DNA of 60,145 bases, from NCBI GenBank assembly GCA_022360055.1, contig JAKSDO010000242.1:1-60145 (forward strand), in the 5' to 3' direction. Both the position numbers and the translations under genes were made by a program. The stretch's first letter is position 1, and each line of letters begins with the position of its first letter. Origin of the DNA: Cytophagales bacterium. Its GTDB lineage: Bacteria; Bacteroidota; Bacteroidia; Cytophagales; Cyclobacteriaceae. The notes below the pieces were generated by a model. It made no database searches. It was not told the origin of the DNA and saw nothing but the letters and a program-made list of their open reading frames with translations. Positions 47,863 through 57,007 of the stretch are shown one piece after another.

Positions 47863-49497
47863 TTATTGATCGTCCACACCTTTCTCAACCGCACCGACCA
47901 AAGCGGCCCATGCTTCATAGTTAGAAATCAGCTCCGTTCTAACCCTTTGATTTTCTATCGAAACGTCGGTTCGTTCTGTTCGATCATTGGTCAAATCGAA
48001 TAACTTCCATGATTTGTCTTTTCTAAGTTTTACGATTTTCCAGTCTCCCATTCTTACTGCTTTATTTCCATCATGCTCCCAAACCAATATATCCTCATCT
48101 GTTCGAACATCAGGTTTTACACCGGTTAAAACCGAAACCAGGCTTTTTCCTTCCATCGGGTGTATATCCTGATCTCCAACTTTGCCAGGGTATTCTGCAC
48201 CGCCAAGTTCAACGGCAGTTGCCATTACATCGGTGATATGTCCCAGAGCATTGGTCAACCCACCCTTATTTTTGATTTTATCACCCCACCTTGCTATAAA
48301 TGGCGTAGCAATACCTCCTTCGTATGTATATATTTTGAATTTCTGATATGGAGTATTGGAAGCATTGGCCCAGGAAGAACCATACGAGTAATAAGAATCC
48401 TCACTTCCCATTTTATCAGTAAGGTCAGGTCTGAAATTCCTACCAAATGGACCATATTCATAGGATGCACCATTGTCTGAAAGGAACATTACTAAGGTGT
48501 TATTCAATTGCCCCGCTTTTTCCAATCTTGAGATAACTCTACCGATGTTCTGATCCATAACATCCACCATGGCAGCATAAATTGCCATTTTGAGATCCAT
48601 GGTGTCTTTTTGTTCTTTAGTCAGGTCATCCCAATTGGCAGTTGCTTCATCCAAAGGAGACAGCTTGAGTTTTTCATTTACCAATCCCATATTGACCATA
48701 TTGCTGTATCGCCTTTCCCGAAGTTCTTCCCAACCATCTTTGTACTTGCCTACATATTTTTTAATGACCGAATCGGGAGCGTGTAATGGCCAATGCGGTG
48801 CCTGATGAGCAATGTACATGAAGAATGGATCTGAGCTATAATTCTCAAAATGATCATCCAGGTACTCTATCGCCTTGTTCGTATACGCCGTTGTAGCGTA
48901 GAACCCATTATTGATTTGATCGTTGATTTTAGTGGTATCGTCGGCAAATATTCGTTTCACATTTTTCCTTTTTCCCTTTGTGATGTTCCAATAATTCATC
49001 GCTCCACTGATTAATCCATAATACTTATCAAAACCTCTATCTACAGGATATACAGGTCTAAATTCACCGATATGCCATTTGCCCGTCATATAAGTTCTGT
49101 AACCTGCAGGTTTTAGTACCTCTGCTATGGTTACGCAGTTGTCATTGAGATAACCTTGATATGGACTTTCTTCTTCAGCAACCTGATGATTGACCATACC
49201 ACCGACACCAGCCAAATGAGGGCTGATCCCCGTCATTAATGTTGCTCTGGTTGGGCAGCACCTGGCCCCGTTATAAAATTGAGTAAACCTTATTCCTTCA
49301 TTAGCTAGTTTATCCAAATTGGGTGTATTAATCTCACCACCGTAACACCCCAAGTCAGAGTAACCCATATCATCAGCCATGATGAGCAGGATATTCGGTT
49401 TGTTTTTTTTCTTAACCTCTGTTTCTTGTTTTAATCCCTGGTTACAGGCAATAATTAAAAGTATGCTTGAAAAAATGAGGAGTTTTTTAATATTCAT
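47863..49497 (-). CDS. S1-family arylsulfatase, lipoprotein (paralog of the 17103 gene)
   Basis: The start at 49497 is chosen because it yields a lipoprotein signal (MNIKKLLIFSSILLIIAC); an ATG at 49575 adds 26 residues unlike a signal. The protein has about 544 residues with metal site IMADDMGYSDLGCYGGE and formylglycine motif C-C-P-T-R beginning at Cys80, then ATLMTGISPHLAGVGGM. TGKWHIGE, AHQAPHWPLHAPDS and FLSDNGASYEYG follow, with WEHDGNKAVRMGDWK near the end. Its strong likeness to the sulfatase 30 kb away suggests duplication, with each copy perhaps acting at a different sulfate position or stage. Confidence 0.95.
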   Translation of the reverse strand: MNIKKLLIFSSILLIIACNQGLKQETEVKKKNKPNILLIMADDMGYSDLGCYGGEINTPNLDKLANEGIRFTQFYNGARCCPTRATLMTGISPHLAGVGGMVNHQVAEEESPYQGYLNDNCVTIAEVLKPAGYRTYMTGKWHIGEFRPVYPVDRGFDKYYGLISGAMNYWNITKGKRKNVKRIFADDTTKINDQINNGFYATTAYTNKAIEYLDDHFENYSSDPFFMYIAHQAPHWPLHAPDSVIKKYVGKYKDGWEELRERRYSNMVNMGLVNEKLKLSPLDEATANWDDLTKEQKDTMDLKMAIYAAMVDVMDQNIGRVISRLEKAGQLNNTLVMFLSDNGASYEYGPFGRNFRPDLTDKMGSEDSYYSYGSSWANASNTPYQKFKIYTYEGGIATPFIARWGDKIKNKGGLTNALGHITDVMATAVELGGAEYPGKVGDQDIHPMEGKSLVSVLTGVKPDVRTDEDILVWEHDGNKAVRMGDWKIVKLRKDKSWKLFDLTNDRTERTDVSIENQRVRTELISNYEAWAALVGAVEKGVDDQ

Positions 49498-49612
49498 TAT
49501 TTTCTTAATTAATGCTAACATAAAAGTATTCGGTATAATGAAACGGTTTCCATGGACCCAAGGAATTGTCTGCATTTGAGAATCCGAAATTTACTGGATA
49601 TTTGTTTCATAA

Positions 49613-50860
49613 CTAGTTCGTTAGTATTTCAATTTCCATTTGGTTCCATCTATAGTATTTCCAGTGATCATAGCCGGCATCAGACCAAATAAGCTGCATA
49701 TTTTTACCATCTTCACTTATCCACTTTGGATTTAATTTAAATCCATACGTACGGTTATCTTCAGCATCAGCGAAAAAGTATTCTGTGTAATAGAACTGCT
49801 CCCATGGCCCCCAGGGATTTTCGGCGTACCAGAATCCCAGGCTGCCCGGATACGTGCATTTTTTGCACCATCCGTCCCAGAACTCCTTACCCTCATCAGT
49901 GACGCCATAACTGACCATGATATATTGATCCAGTCCTTCATTGTAGACAACATCAGGGAACCAGGAAGCCCACATCCATTTACCATCAGTCCTTCTTTCG
50001 GGATATTGCAAATTAACTCCACGTTCTTTCATGTTTCGCGTCCACTCAGGTTTGTCACCGTTCCAGCTCTTGAAATACTCATATGCTGACTTATCAAGAA
50101 TATTTGATTTTTCAACCCGGATCATGGCCAATTTGCTGGGTTCATATTGTTCAGGTGCATACATGTAGACATAATCATCCTTCGCACTGGAATTATCCTT
50201 TCCATTCTGGCAAAAAGCAATCCAATTGAAAGCGTAAGCATCCCGGTCAATTTTCCATTTAGGATCCTCCTTGTAAAAGAAAAAGGAGCTTGAATCTGTC
50301 TCACTAAATGTTTCTTCGGTTTCTTTCTCCCCATTCCAGCGGTAGAAAGTCTGGCCAAAGTCAGGTGAATACAGCAAGCGGTTAGCTATTGGGCGAGTAT
50401 AGGATTGATCCCATGCACTCTTCCAAAGCCAGACATAAATTATGCCATCTACTGATACCGTTCCATATGCGTAAAAAGGTGAGAAAATACCGTTCTCAGG
50501 CCACCCAGTCATTCTTTTTACATCTGTGGAGGTAAAATTCGCATCGCCTTGGATTTGTAGGCACATTGAGCCGGACTGATTTGGAAATGCTACTGCTCCA
50601 ATGGTATCCCCCCACCAACCATTGCCATCATCCATCATGGTATATATATTATTGTCGGCCGCCCAGGTCTGGCACCAGTTATCGCCAAAATTTCCTTTTC
50701 GGGCAAGTGTATTCTTATGGAATACCACGCCGGTGGGAATTTCCTTAACAGGTGGACTGCAGCCTGGGAACAAAAGGAATATCGACAGCATGGTGATCGC
50801 AGTTTTAAGGCGGTTACCCTGTTTTTTTAGATGAAAATGGATTCCATTAACGTTGTACAT
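49613..50860 (-). CDS. DUF4185-like beta-propeller lipoprotein, copy B
   Basis: The start at 50860 gives a lipoprotein signal ending LLFPGC; the ATG at 50893 adds 11 residues. The mature part of about 380 residues begins IPTGVVFHKNTLARKGNFGD and continues NWCQTWAADNNIYTMMDDGN, a pattern like the DUF4185 family, some members of which are arabinan-acting glycoside hydrolases (GH183). Repeated WFPDVVYNEGLDQYIMVSYG and LGFWYAENPWGPWEQFYYTE suggest a five-bladed propeller. It is very similar to copy A (52392-53597), on the other side of the amidohydrolase gene. Substrate unknown. Confidence 0.7.
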   Translation of the reverse strand: MYNVNGIHFHLKKQGNRLKTAITMLSIFLLFPGCSPPVKEIPTGVVFHKNTLARKGNFGDNWCQTWAADNNIYTMMDDGNGWWGDTIGAVAFPNQSGSMCLQIQGDANFTSTDVKRMTGWPENGIFSPFYAYGTVSVDGIIYVWLWKSAWDQSYTRPIANRLLYSPDFGQTFYRWNGEKETEETFSETDSSSFFFYKEDPKWKIDRDAYAFNWIAFCQNGKDNSSAKDDYVYMYAPEQYEPSKLAMIRVEKSNILDKSAYEYFKSWNGDKPEWTRNMKERGVNLQYPERRTDGKWMWASWFPDVVYNEGLDQYIMVSYGVTDEGKEFWDGWCKKCTYPGSLGFWYAENPWGPWEQFYYTEYFFADAEDNRTYGFKLNPKWISEDGKNMQLIWSDAGYDHWKYYRWNQMEIEILTN

Positions 50861-50970
50861 AATTTCTAAATTTATCGCTTTTGATATCGACATGTTTCGG
50901 TGTATGCTTGAAATCTCACCGGATAAAGAGTGGATTACTTAGCACGGTCCCTATTTAAAAACGCTGATAA

Positions 50971-52359
50971 TTAGAACGTTCTACCTAACTTCTCTTCAAG
51001 ATTAAATACCGAGATCGCATTTTCCCTGAAGATATGCAGCATCATTTCTTTAGCCACATCTTCGGTTAGAAGTCCCCTTTTTATTCTTGCTGCAAGCACT
51101 TCGGCAACAACTGATTTCCCAAATTCAAGAGAACCCGTTGCCTCCTCAATGAAATCGCAATCACCGCCCCAGAAAATCTTGTTATAAGGAACGGCATCGA
51201 ACATTTCATCCAGGGATTGAACAGCTTCCTGTCTGGAGATCTGTGGCAGCCAAGAAAGATCCAGGTACACATTGGAAAACATCTTTCCTAAAGAAATAGA
51301 CTCTCCCGTCCAGGGAAAACCCCCATGTAACATCACGAACCTGGCTTTCGGATATTCAATGGCCAAATTGTTCAGCTTCATGGGCTTCCCGTTTTCGAGC
51401 CAGTTCCCTGCTCCGGCCAGGAATCCGATATGGATCTGTATAGGAAGCTGGTATTTAATAGTTTTTTGGATGAGCCAGTGATATACGAAGTCCTGAATCT
51501 TCTTAGCTTCCTGTTTCGTCAATTCTGCTGATGGTTTGTCAAAAAGCGCTCGGGCTTCTTCATAAGGAACATCCTCATAATCCAATGACCTGAAATAGGC
51601 CATTCCATTCTTTACACAAACCACATTGTTCTCCAAATACATCTGAAACAGCTTATCACAATAATCCAGATAATCATCAAGTGTGTTCAATTCATAACCT
51701 GCATCTAACGCACGTTTAAAAATCTCCGGTATGTTATCCCCTTTTCCCGGCTTAAGGCTGGAATGCAACACCAGAATATCGATACGAAATACAAGGGCGA
51801 AGTACTTTTCATCCATTTTGGTATTAAATGGCTCTCTCCACCTGTCCATGAACATCAATTCGAATCCAGCTTTATGGAATGCTTCATCGAACCAGCTCCT
51901 GTAATTCGTGTAATTCTCTTCAACCTGGGCTGAAAGATCATGAATATTGGACTCTGTAAAATAGAGATCATCGAAATCATATAATTTCTGGAATCCAGCG
52001 ACGAAATGACTGTAGAAGCTGGTGCCGCGACAATAGTCCAGCGACTTACCATTGATCTCCCAGTATTCCTCCAGGTTAAGACTATCCGCCCGATCCATCA
52101 CTATCCATTGTCCTCCTGCACAAACAATATCTTGCATCAGGTAGCTTTCAGTAATCAGGTGAGGCAAGCGAAAATGAAGATCTCCGTAATCTTCGGTCCA
52201 ACCATGGTGTTCATGTGTATCGATCACCTTAATCTCATCTGCAAAGGAGATTAAACTCTGATAATAGTTATTCTTTACTTGATCACACTGATTTAGTAGT
52301 CCACAGCTCAAGATCAGAGCACTGAATAAACATATGGTTTGTTTGGATAAAAATCTCAT
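50971..52359 (-). CDS. Amidohydrolase-superfamily protein (lactonase-type), exported
   Basis: The start at 52359 gives an exported protein with a Cys-containing signal (MRFLSKQTICLFSALILSCG); the ATG at 52428 overlaps the upstream gene. About 462 residues of an amidohydrolase-2-type TIM barrel: metal-binding VIDTHEHHGW near the N-terminus, LPIQIHIGFLAGAGN, FVMLHGGFPWTGE and FWGGDCDFIEE for the later His/Asp ligands. Relatives include L-fucono- and L-rhamnono-lactonases and other hydrolases acting on carboxylates. It sits between two DUF4185-like paralogs, downstream of rhamnose-type uptake genes. Export is unusual if it were a cytoplasmic sugar-acid lactonase. Confidence 0.8.
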   Translation of the reverse strand: MRFLSKQTICLFSALILSCGLLNQCDQVKNNYYQSLISFADEIKVIDTHEHHGWTEDYGDLHFRLPHLITESYLMQDIVCAGGQWIVMDRADSLNLEEYWEINGKSLDYCRGTSFYSHFVAGFQKLYDFDDLYFTESNIHDLSAQVEENYTNYRSWFDEAFHKAGFELMFMDRWREPFNTKMDEKYFALVFRIDILVLHSSLKPGKGDNIPEIFKRALDAGYELNTLDDYLDYCDKLFQMYLENNVVCVKNGMAYFRSLDYEDVPYEEARALFDKPSAELTKQEAKKIQDFVYHWLIQKTIKYQLPIQIHIGFLAGAGNWLENGKPMKLNNLAIEYPKARFVMLHGGFPWTGESISLGKMFSNVYLDLSWLPQISRQEAVQSLDEMFDAVPYNKIFWGGDCDFIEEATGSLEFGKSVVAEVLAARIKRGLLTEDVAKEMMLHIFRENAISVFNLEEKLGRTF

Positions 52360-52391
52360 GACAATATTTTTAAGAATTGAAATATCCGATA

Positions 52392-53597
52392 TTATTTCGT
52401 TAGTATCTCGATTTCCATTTGATTCCATCTATAATATGTAGAATGATCATCCCCAAAATCTGACCAGATCAGCTGCATACGCTTACCATCTGTACTTATC
52501 CATTTCGGATTTAGTTTAAAACCATAAGCACGATTATCTTCACTGTCAGCATAGAAGTATTCAGTATAATGAAACTGTTCCCAGGGGCCCCATGGATTTT
52601 CTGCATACCAGAATCCCAGGCATGCCGGATACTCGCAACCTCTGTTACACCATAGATCCCAGAATTCTTTGGTACCCTCATTGCTTAAGGCATAACTCAC
52701 CATTATATACAAGTCCAATCCTTCGTTGTAAACAACGCTTGGAAACCAGGAAGACCAAATCCATTCACCATCCGTTCTTCTCTCAGGATACTGTAGGTTG
52801 ACTCCGCGTTTAGTCATATCCTTTGTCCATTCAGGTGCTTCTCCATCCCAACTCTTAAAATACTCGTATTTTGATTTGTCGAGGATTTGTTTTTTATCCA
52901 CCCGTATTATGCCCAGACTTCGCGGTTCGTGCTGTTCAGGTGCATACATATAGACATAATTGTCCTTAGCGCTGGAATTGTCTTTTCCATTCTGGCAAAA
53001 AGCTATCCAGTTGAATGCATAAGCAAACCGATCAATCTTCCATTTAGGGTCTTCTTTGTAAAAGAAAAAAGAGCTTGAATCAGTTTCACCGAATGTTTCT
53101 TCTGTTTCCTTTTCGCCATTCCACCTGTAAAAAGTCTGACCAAAATCAGGGGAATAGAGCAATCTGTTTGCCACCGCACGCATGTACCAGCTATCTGACT
53201 GACTTTTCCACAGCCATACATAAATTGTACTGTCAACCGATACCGTGCCGTAGGCATATAACGGTGAAGAGGCATCGTTCTCAGGCCATCCGGTAACTCT
53301 TGTAACGTCAACATCGGTGAAATCCGCATCACCCCGAATCTGAATGCACATGGATCCGGATTGATTATTTGCTTCCTCTTTTTTGTCACTTCCCCACCAC
53401 CCATTTCCATCATCCATCATGGTGTAGATATGATTATCGGCTGCCCATGTCTGACACCAATTATCCCCAAGACTCCCTTTTCTTGCGAAGGTATCCTTAT
53501 GAAATTTAACTCCAGTTGGGATCTTTTTATCCAGGGAAACGCACATGGAGAACACTAGGCCCGACAAGCAGATTAAGGCAATATTTTTCGTTTTCAT
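52392..53597 (-). CDS. DUF4185-like beta-propeller lipoprotein, copy A
   Basis: A 401-residue protein whose signal ends VFSMC. The mature start IPTGVKFHKDTFARKGSLGD is followed by NWCQTWAADNHIYTMMDDGN, and most of the chain is nearly identical to copy B, including RLLYSPDFGQTFYRWNGEKE and KWKIDRFAYAFNWIAFCQNG. Differences cluster in the signal and in loops such as KKEEANNQSG, which suggests duplication followed by loop divergence. It is probably a secreted or surface glycan-active propeller. It lies 21 bases after the Tat-exported hydrolase gene. Confidence 0.72.
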   Translation of the reverse strand: MKTKNIALICLSGLVFSMCVSLDKKIPTGVKFHKDTFARKGSLGDNWCQTWAADNHIYTMMDDGNGWWGSDKKEEANNQSGSMCIQIRGDADFTDVDVTRVTGWPENDASSPLYAYGTVSVDSTIYVWLWKSQSDSWYMRAVANRLLYSPDFGQTFYRWNGEKETEETFGETDSSSFFFYKEDPKWKIDRFAYAFNWIAFCQNGKDNSSAKDNYVYMYAPEQHEPRSLGIIRVDKKQILDKSKYEYFKSWDGEAPEWTKDMTKRGVNLQYPERRTDGEWIWSSWFPSVVYNEGLDLYIMVSYALSNEGTKEFWDLWCNRGCEYPACLGFWYAENPWGPWEQFHYTEYFYADSEDNRAYGFKLNPKWISTDGKRMQLIWSDFGDDHSTYYRWNQMEIEILTK

Positions 53598-53618
53598 GGT
53601 TTAGGCATTAATTCTCAT

Positions 53619-55817
53619 TCAAACAGCATTTAGTTCAAAACAGACAATCTCAGAAATAAGTATTCTTGGGACGGTTACCTCAATCCCATTATTCATAGAT
53701 CGGTTTTTTAATCTTTCTCCTGCTACGACCGTGGTAACGGCAACATCTTGCAGGGGAATATTTAACTTCACATAAACATCGGTTAATGCAACAGGATCAT
53801 CATGCATCTCGGAATGTTGTGGTGATTTCCTTACCGGAGAGTAATTAATGATATGTACCATATATCGTTCCGAACGATTTTCTTCTGCGCTTGCTTTTTG
53901 ATAGCTTACAGTAATCTCCGTTGAAACAGGGGCATTTGTTTCTACAAGCTTTTGAGGAAGAACCTTATTCACAAGATGTTTAAAGGCTTCCCTATAAATC
54001 CAATATCCATAGCCGGAATAACTTTTCCCCACCGGGAACCCAATTAAGCCAACGCCATTACTAATTGCCAGGGTCGAATATTCAGTAGTATGATCGTAAG
54101 GGGTTTGCCTGTGACTTGTAAAATGCTCAGCACTCCTATTAAACTTAGGTACACCTAACCTGGATATAGACTTTGCCGGAGATTCTACTTTCCATTGGGA
54201 TGCACCGTCGTATAGCACATACTCATAGCTTGGCATATTGTCAATAAAGTTATCCTCAGTTACATAATATGCTGGTTTAAATGGTGAATCCCCTTCATAT
54301 TTCATCCCATATTTTTCAAGCCATGATTGTTTTGTATCAACTTGAAGCCCTCCATTATGACATACAATTACAGATCCTCCTTTACTTATAAATTTATGAA
54401 TACGCTCAACAGTCTTACTGTCAGGCATTAAATCATCCGGAATTATCAACAGGCTGTACTTCTCCCAATCCTGTTCAGGTTCAACCAGGTCAAACTGAAG
54501 GTGCATTTCCATCATTAGTTTTACCAATCCAAAAATAAAGGGTTGGTTCACATGTCCCAGTGGGATTGCCGGGATCATGAGAGCGGCCTCGGTTACAGGA
54601 GCAGCTTGTTCCAACCAAGGTTCCATTTTTTTAATCCTGCCAAACGACTTATTAAGAACATGATATACCGCTTTATCCAAAATTCCGTCAGGAGGCATCT
54701 GGTCACCAACATCACAATGGGCTGCATTGGCAACAAGGCTGGCCAATTCAACATCAAACTGTTCGGGAGTTTTTAATCCTCCAAAGTCGGCCCATGAACC
54801 AATAAAACGCCCTGTCATACCAAAGACAGGAAGACCAAAATTTCGCTGATAACGAATCTGGGCCGGAGCATAAAAATATCCCCACTGAGGATATGTTGGC
54901 AACGCTTCCACATCAATATTATCGAGATAACCTACTCTTTCGCTTACTTTGCCATAAACCCAATCGTTGAAGTCGACCTGAGCGCCTGGCCTGGTGGCAT
55001 GTACCAGTTCCTTCATTCGCTTATGAAAATCGAGCATACTTTTATTTTGATGCTCGCGTTGTGCTTCCAAATTGTATGGATCCTTTCCCTTAGCCCTGAT
55101 CCGCCTGAGACACTCGTCGCAGTAACATTCCGGGGCTATGGGTATGGCCATGTCCAGCCATGCGCCATCCAATTCGTAATTAGTCATAAATTCTGTAACA
55201 TGATCTGCCATGAGATCAACAAAATCCTTATTGCCCAAACACATGGCCGTCCAATCAGGAGTTTCGCCTTCCTTAGGAAGATAATCTGATCCATCGCGCT
55301 TCCTCATGTTCCACTCCGGATGCTTGTAGGTCAGGTTATGATCCCAGGCACAACAATAGTATGCATACACCTTGATATCGCGCTCCTTGCAGGCCTTTAC
55401 CTGCTCTCCCAGCAAGTCGATGGATAAGCCTGGGTGTACCGGGCCATATTTGCTGGGGTAATAAAAATTACCATGCATATCCTTTGCAAATGTTACAATA
55501 CTATCTACATTTCCTGCCAGCAACTGATCGCCCCATTGATCCGCATCAAAGCTTTCCGCTATCTTGCCAATATGATGTGTATTATGAAAATCAAGATGGA
55601 TTTTTCGCCAGGGAATGCCTTTCATCTCTGTGAAACGCTCGTCTATTCTGAATTTTGGCGCTTTACTACTAAAAGATTGGCTGCCTGACTTGCCGCTTTG
55701 GTTTTGTCGGTTTTCAGAACCATAAGATGTACAGCTATGTAAAGAAATGACTTGGGCCGAACCAATTCCTGCTCCTAACGTAGTTAAAAAATGCCTGCGA
55801 TTAATTGCTTTTTTCAT
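53619..55817 (-). CDS. GHL6/GH42-like glycoside hydrolase with Tat signal
   Basis: A 732-residue enzyme with a twin-arginine signal (NRRHFLTTLGAG). The TIM-barrel part (about 60-410) begins IPWRKIHLDFHNTHHIGKIA, with KDMHGNFYYPSKYGPVHPGL and YAYYCCAWDHNLTYKHPEWN, like the hypothetical glycosyl hydrolase 6 and GH29/GH151 alpha-fucosidase-like group. GAWLDMAIPIAPECYCDEC supplies an Asp and a Cys cluster. A class-I amidotransferase-like trimerisation domain (about 455-560, YSLLIIPDDLMPDSKTVERI) as in GH42, and a C-terminal sandwich follow. Located 31 bases downstream of RhaT, it may be an alpha-L-fucosidase or rhamnosidase-type enzyme; this is inference. Confidence 0.75.
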   Translation of the reverse strand: MKKAINRRHFLTTLGAGIGSAQVISLHSCTSYGSENRQNQSGKSGSQSFSSKAPKFRIDERFTEMKGIPWRKIHLDFHNTHHIGKIAESFDADQWGDQLLAGNVDSIVTFAKDMHGNFYYPSKYGPVHPGLSIDLLGEQVKACKERDIKVYAYYCCAWDHNLTYKHPEWNMRKRDGSDYLPKEGETPDWTAMCLGNKDFVDLMADHVTEFMTNYELDGAWLDMAIPIAPECYCDECLRRIRAKGKDPYNLEAQREHQNKSMLDFHKRMKELVHATRPGAQVDFNDWVYGKVSERVGYLDNIDVEALPTYPQWGYFYAPAQIRYQRNFGLPVFGMTGRFIGSWADFGGLKTPEQFDVELASLVANAAHCDVGDQMPPDGILDKAVYHVLNKSFGRIKKMEPWLEQAAPVTEAALMIPAIPLGHVNQPFIFGLVKLMMEMHLQFDLVEPEQDWEKYSLLIIPDDLMPDSKTVERIHKFISKGGSVIVCHNGGLQVDTKQSWLEKYGMKYEGDSPFKPAYYVTEDNFIDNMPSYEYVLYDGASQWKVESPAKSISRLGVPKFNRSAEHFTSHRQTPYDHTTEYSTLAISNGVGLIGFPVGKSYSGYGYWIYREAFKHLVNKVLPQKLVETNAPVSTEITVSYQKASAEENRSERYMVHIINYSPVRKSPQHSEMHDDPVALTDVYVKLNIPLQDVAVTTVVAGERLKNRSMNNGIEVTVPRILISEIVCFELNAV

Positions 55818-55848
55818 AATACTGCTTTTTAATTAATTTCCGATTCAT

Positions 55849-56916
55849 TTAGAGTGTATTAATCAATTGTTCTCCGATATAACTTCCATAACTGATCATA
55901 CAGAAGGAGAAGATTAAGATTATTAAACCAATTATTAATACAACATAAGTCACCGTCTTCACCCTTTTCCATTCTTTCATAAGCAAGCCGACGATATAGC
56001 TAAAAAAAATAAGCATTGACATGTGTAGCACCCAACTGGCAAACTGAAAGTTACCCATCTTAACGTGCCCTAATCCGTAAAAGAAAAATTGAAGTATCCA
56101 GAGAGTTCCTGCCAGAGACGACCATAGCCAATTGCGAAAAACAGTCCGGAAAGGCAGTTCTTGTGTGGGATAAAGCTCTTTCAAAGTCCCGTTTCTGATA
56201 CCAGCTACTATAAACCAAATAAAGTTGACAACAAAACACCCTGATGTTGAAACAATCAGTTTAGCATTTCCTTCAAAATGTCCGGCACCATTTTGTGTAG
56301 CCATATCAGATATTGGTTGGCCATATTCCAGCGATAAGTTAAAAACCCCCGATAACACACCGGCAAAAACCGTCAACACCAATCCAACCGACATGTTAAA
56401 TCCTGATTCGCTTGATCTGCTATCGTTCAAATCCTTCTCTTTTTTGAAACCTGCCCAACCGCAAAAAAACACACCAACTAACGAAAGGATCATTCCGATC
56501 AGTACGATATCTCCCCCCGGCTTGGTGAAAAAGTCACCTAGCCCTCCTAAGAAGATCAACGGCAATACAGTGCCCATTACTGACGAAATGCCAATTGCTA
56601 TGGTATATGTCAATGAATACCCGATATGATTGATGGCCTTGCCAAATGACATGCCACCAAATCCATAAGCAGCACCCAACAGAAAAGCTGTCCAGAACGG
56701 TGCCCGCGGCGCTTTACTTAAAATGCTGAAAAAATCCGGTACGGTCAGCCAACCGATGATGATCGGCACGATAACCCAGGCAAACATCGCCTGAACGAGC
56801 CAAAAAGTCCCCCATGACCATTTTTTTGTCTGAGTATTTGGTAGGTAACAGACCGCAGTTGACATACCTCCAATGGCATGAAGGCCGGTACCAATAATCG
56901 GATTAGGTGAAATCAT
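55849..56916 (-). CDS. rhaT: L-rhamnose/H+ symporter homolog (RhaT family)
   Basis: The start at 56916 matches the family N-terminus, MISPNPIIGTGLHAIGGMST; the ATG at 56961 adds 15 residues. About 355 residues, ten predicted membrane segments. Family text: AVCYLPNTQTKKWSWGTFWL, AFLLGAAYGFGGMSFGKAIN, YTIAIGISSVMGTVLPLIF, and late LWSSLAGTLWILQFFFYGLG with KMGNFQFASWVLHMSMLIFF. It imports L-rhamnose, or a related 6-deoxyhexose, with protons. Its place between the fused oxygenase and the Tat-exported hydrolase supports a deoxysugar as an end product of this locus. Confidence 0.92.
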   Translation of the reverse strand: MISPNPIIGTGLHAIGGMSTAVCYLPNTQTKKWSWGTFWLVQAMFAWVIVPIIIGWLTVPDFFSILSKAPRAPFWTAFLLGAAYGFGGMSFGKAINHIGYSLTYTIAIGISSVMGTVLPLIFLGGLGDFFTKPGGDIVLIGMILSLVGVFFCGWAGFKKEKDLNDSRSSESGFNMSVGLVLTVFAGVLSGVFNLSLEYGQPISDMATQNGAGHFEGNAKLIVSTSGCFVVNFIWFIVAGIRNGTLKELYPTQELPFRTVFRNWLWSSLAGTLWILQFFFYGLGHVKMGNFQFASWVLHMSMLIFFSYIVGLLMKEWKRVKTVTYVVLIIGLIILIFSFCMISYGSYIGEQLINTL

Positions 56917-57007
56917 TATACCTTTTTTGCAATTGATTAATATAAATTTGAAGGGCTGCATCCGGGTTTATCCTGTTTTCCATTTTTTTGTTCAGTAGTT
57001 CCGTTAT

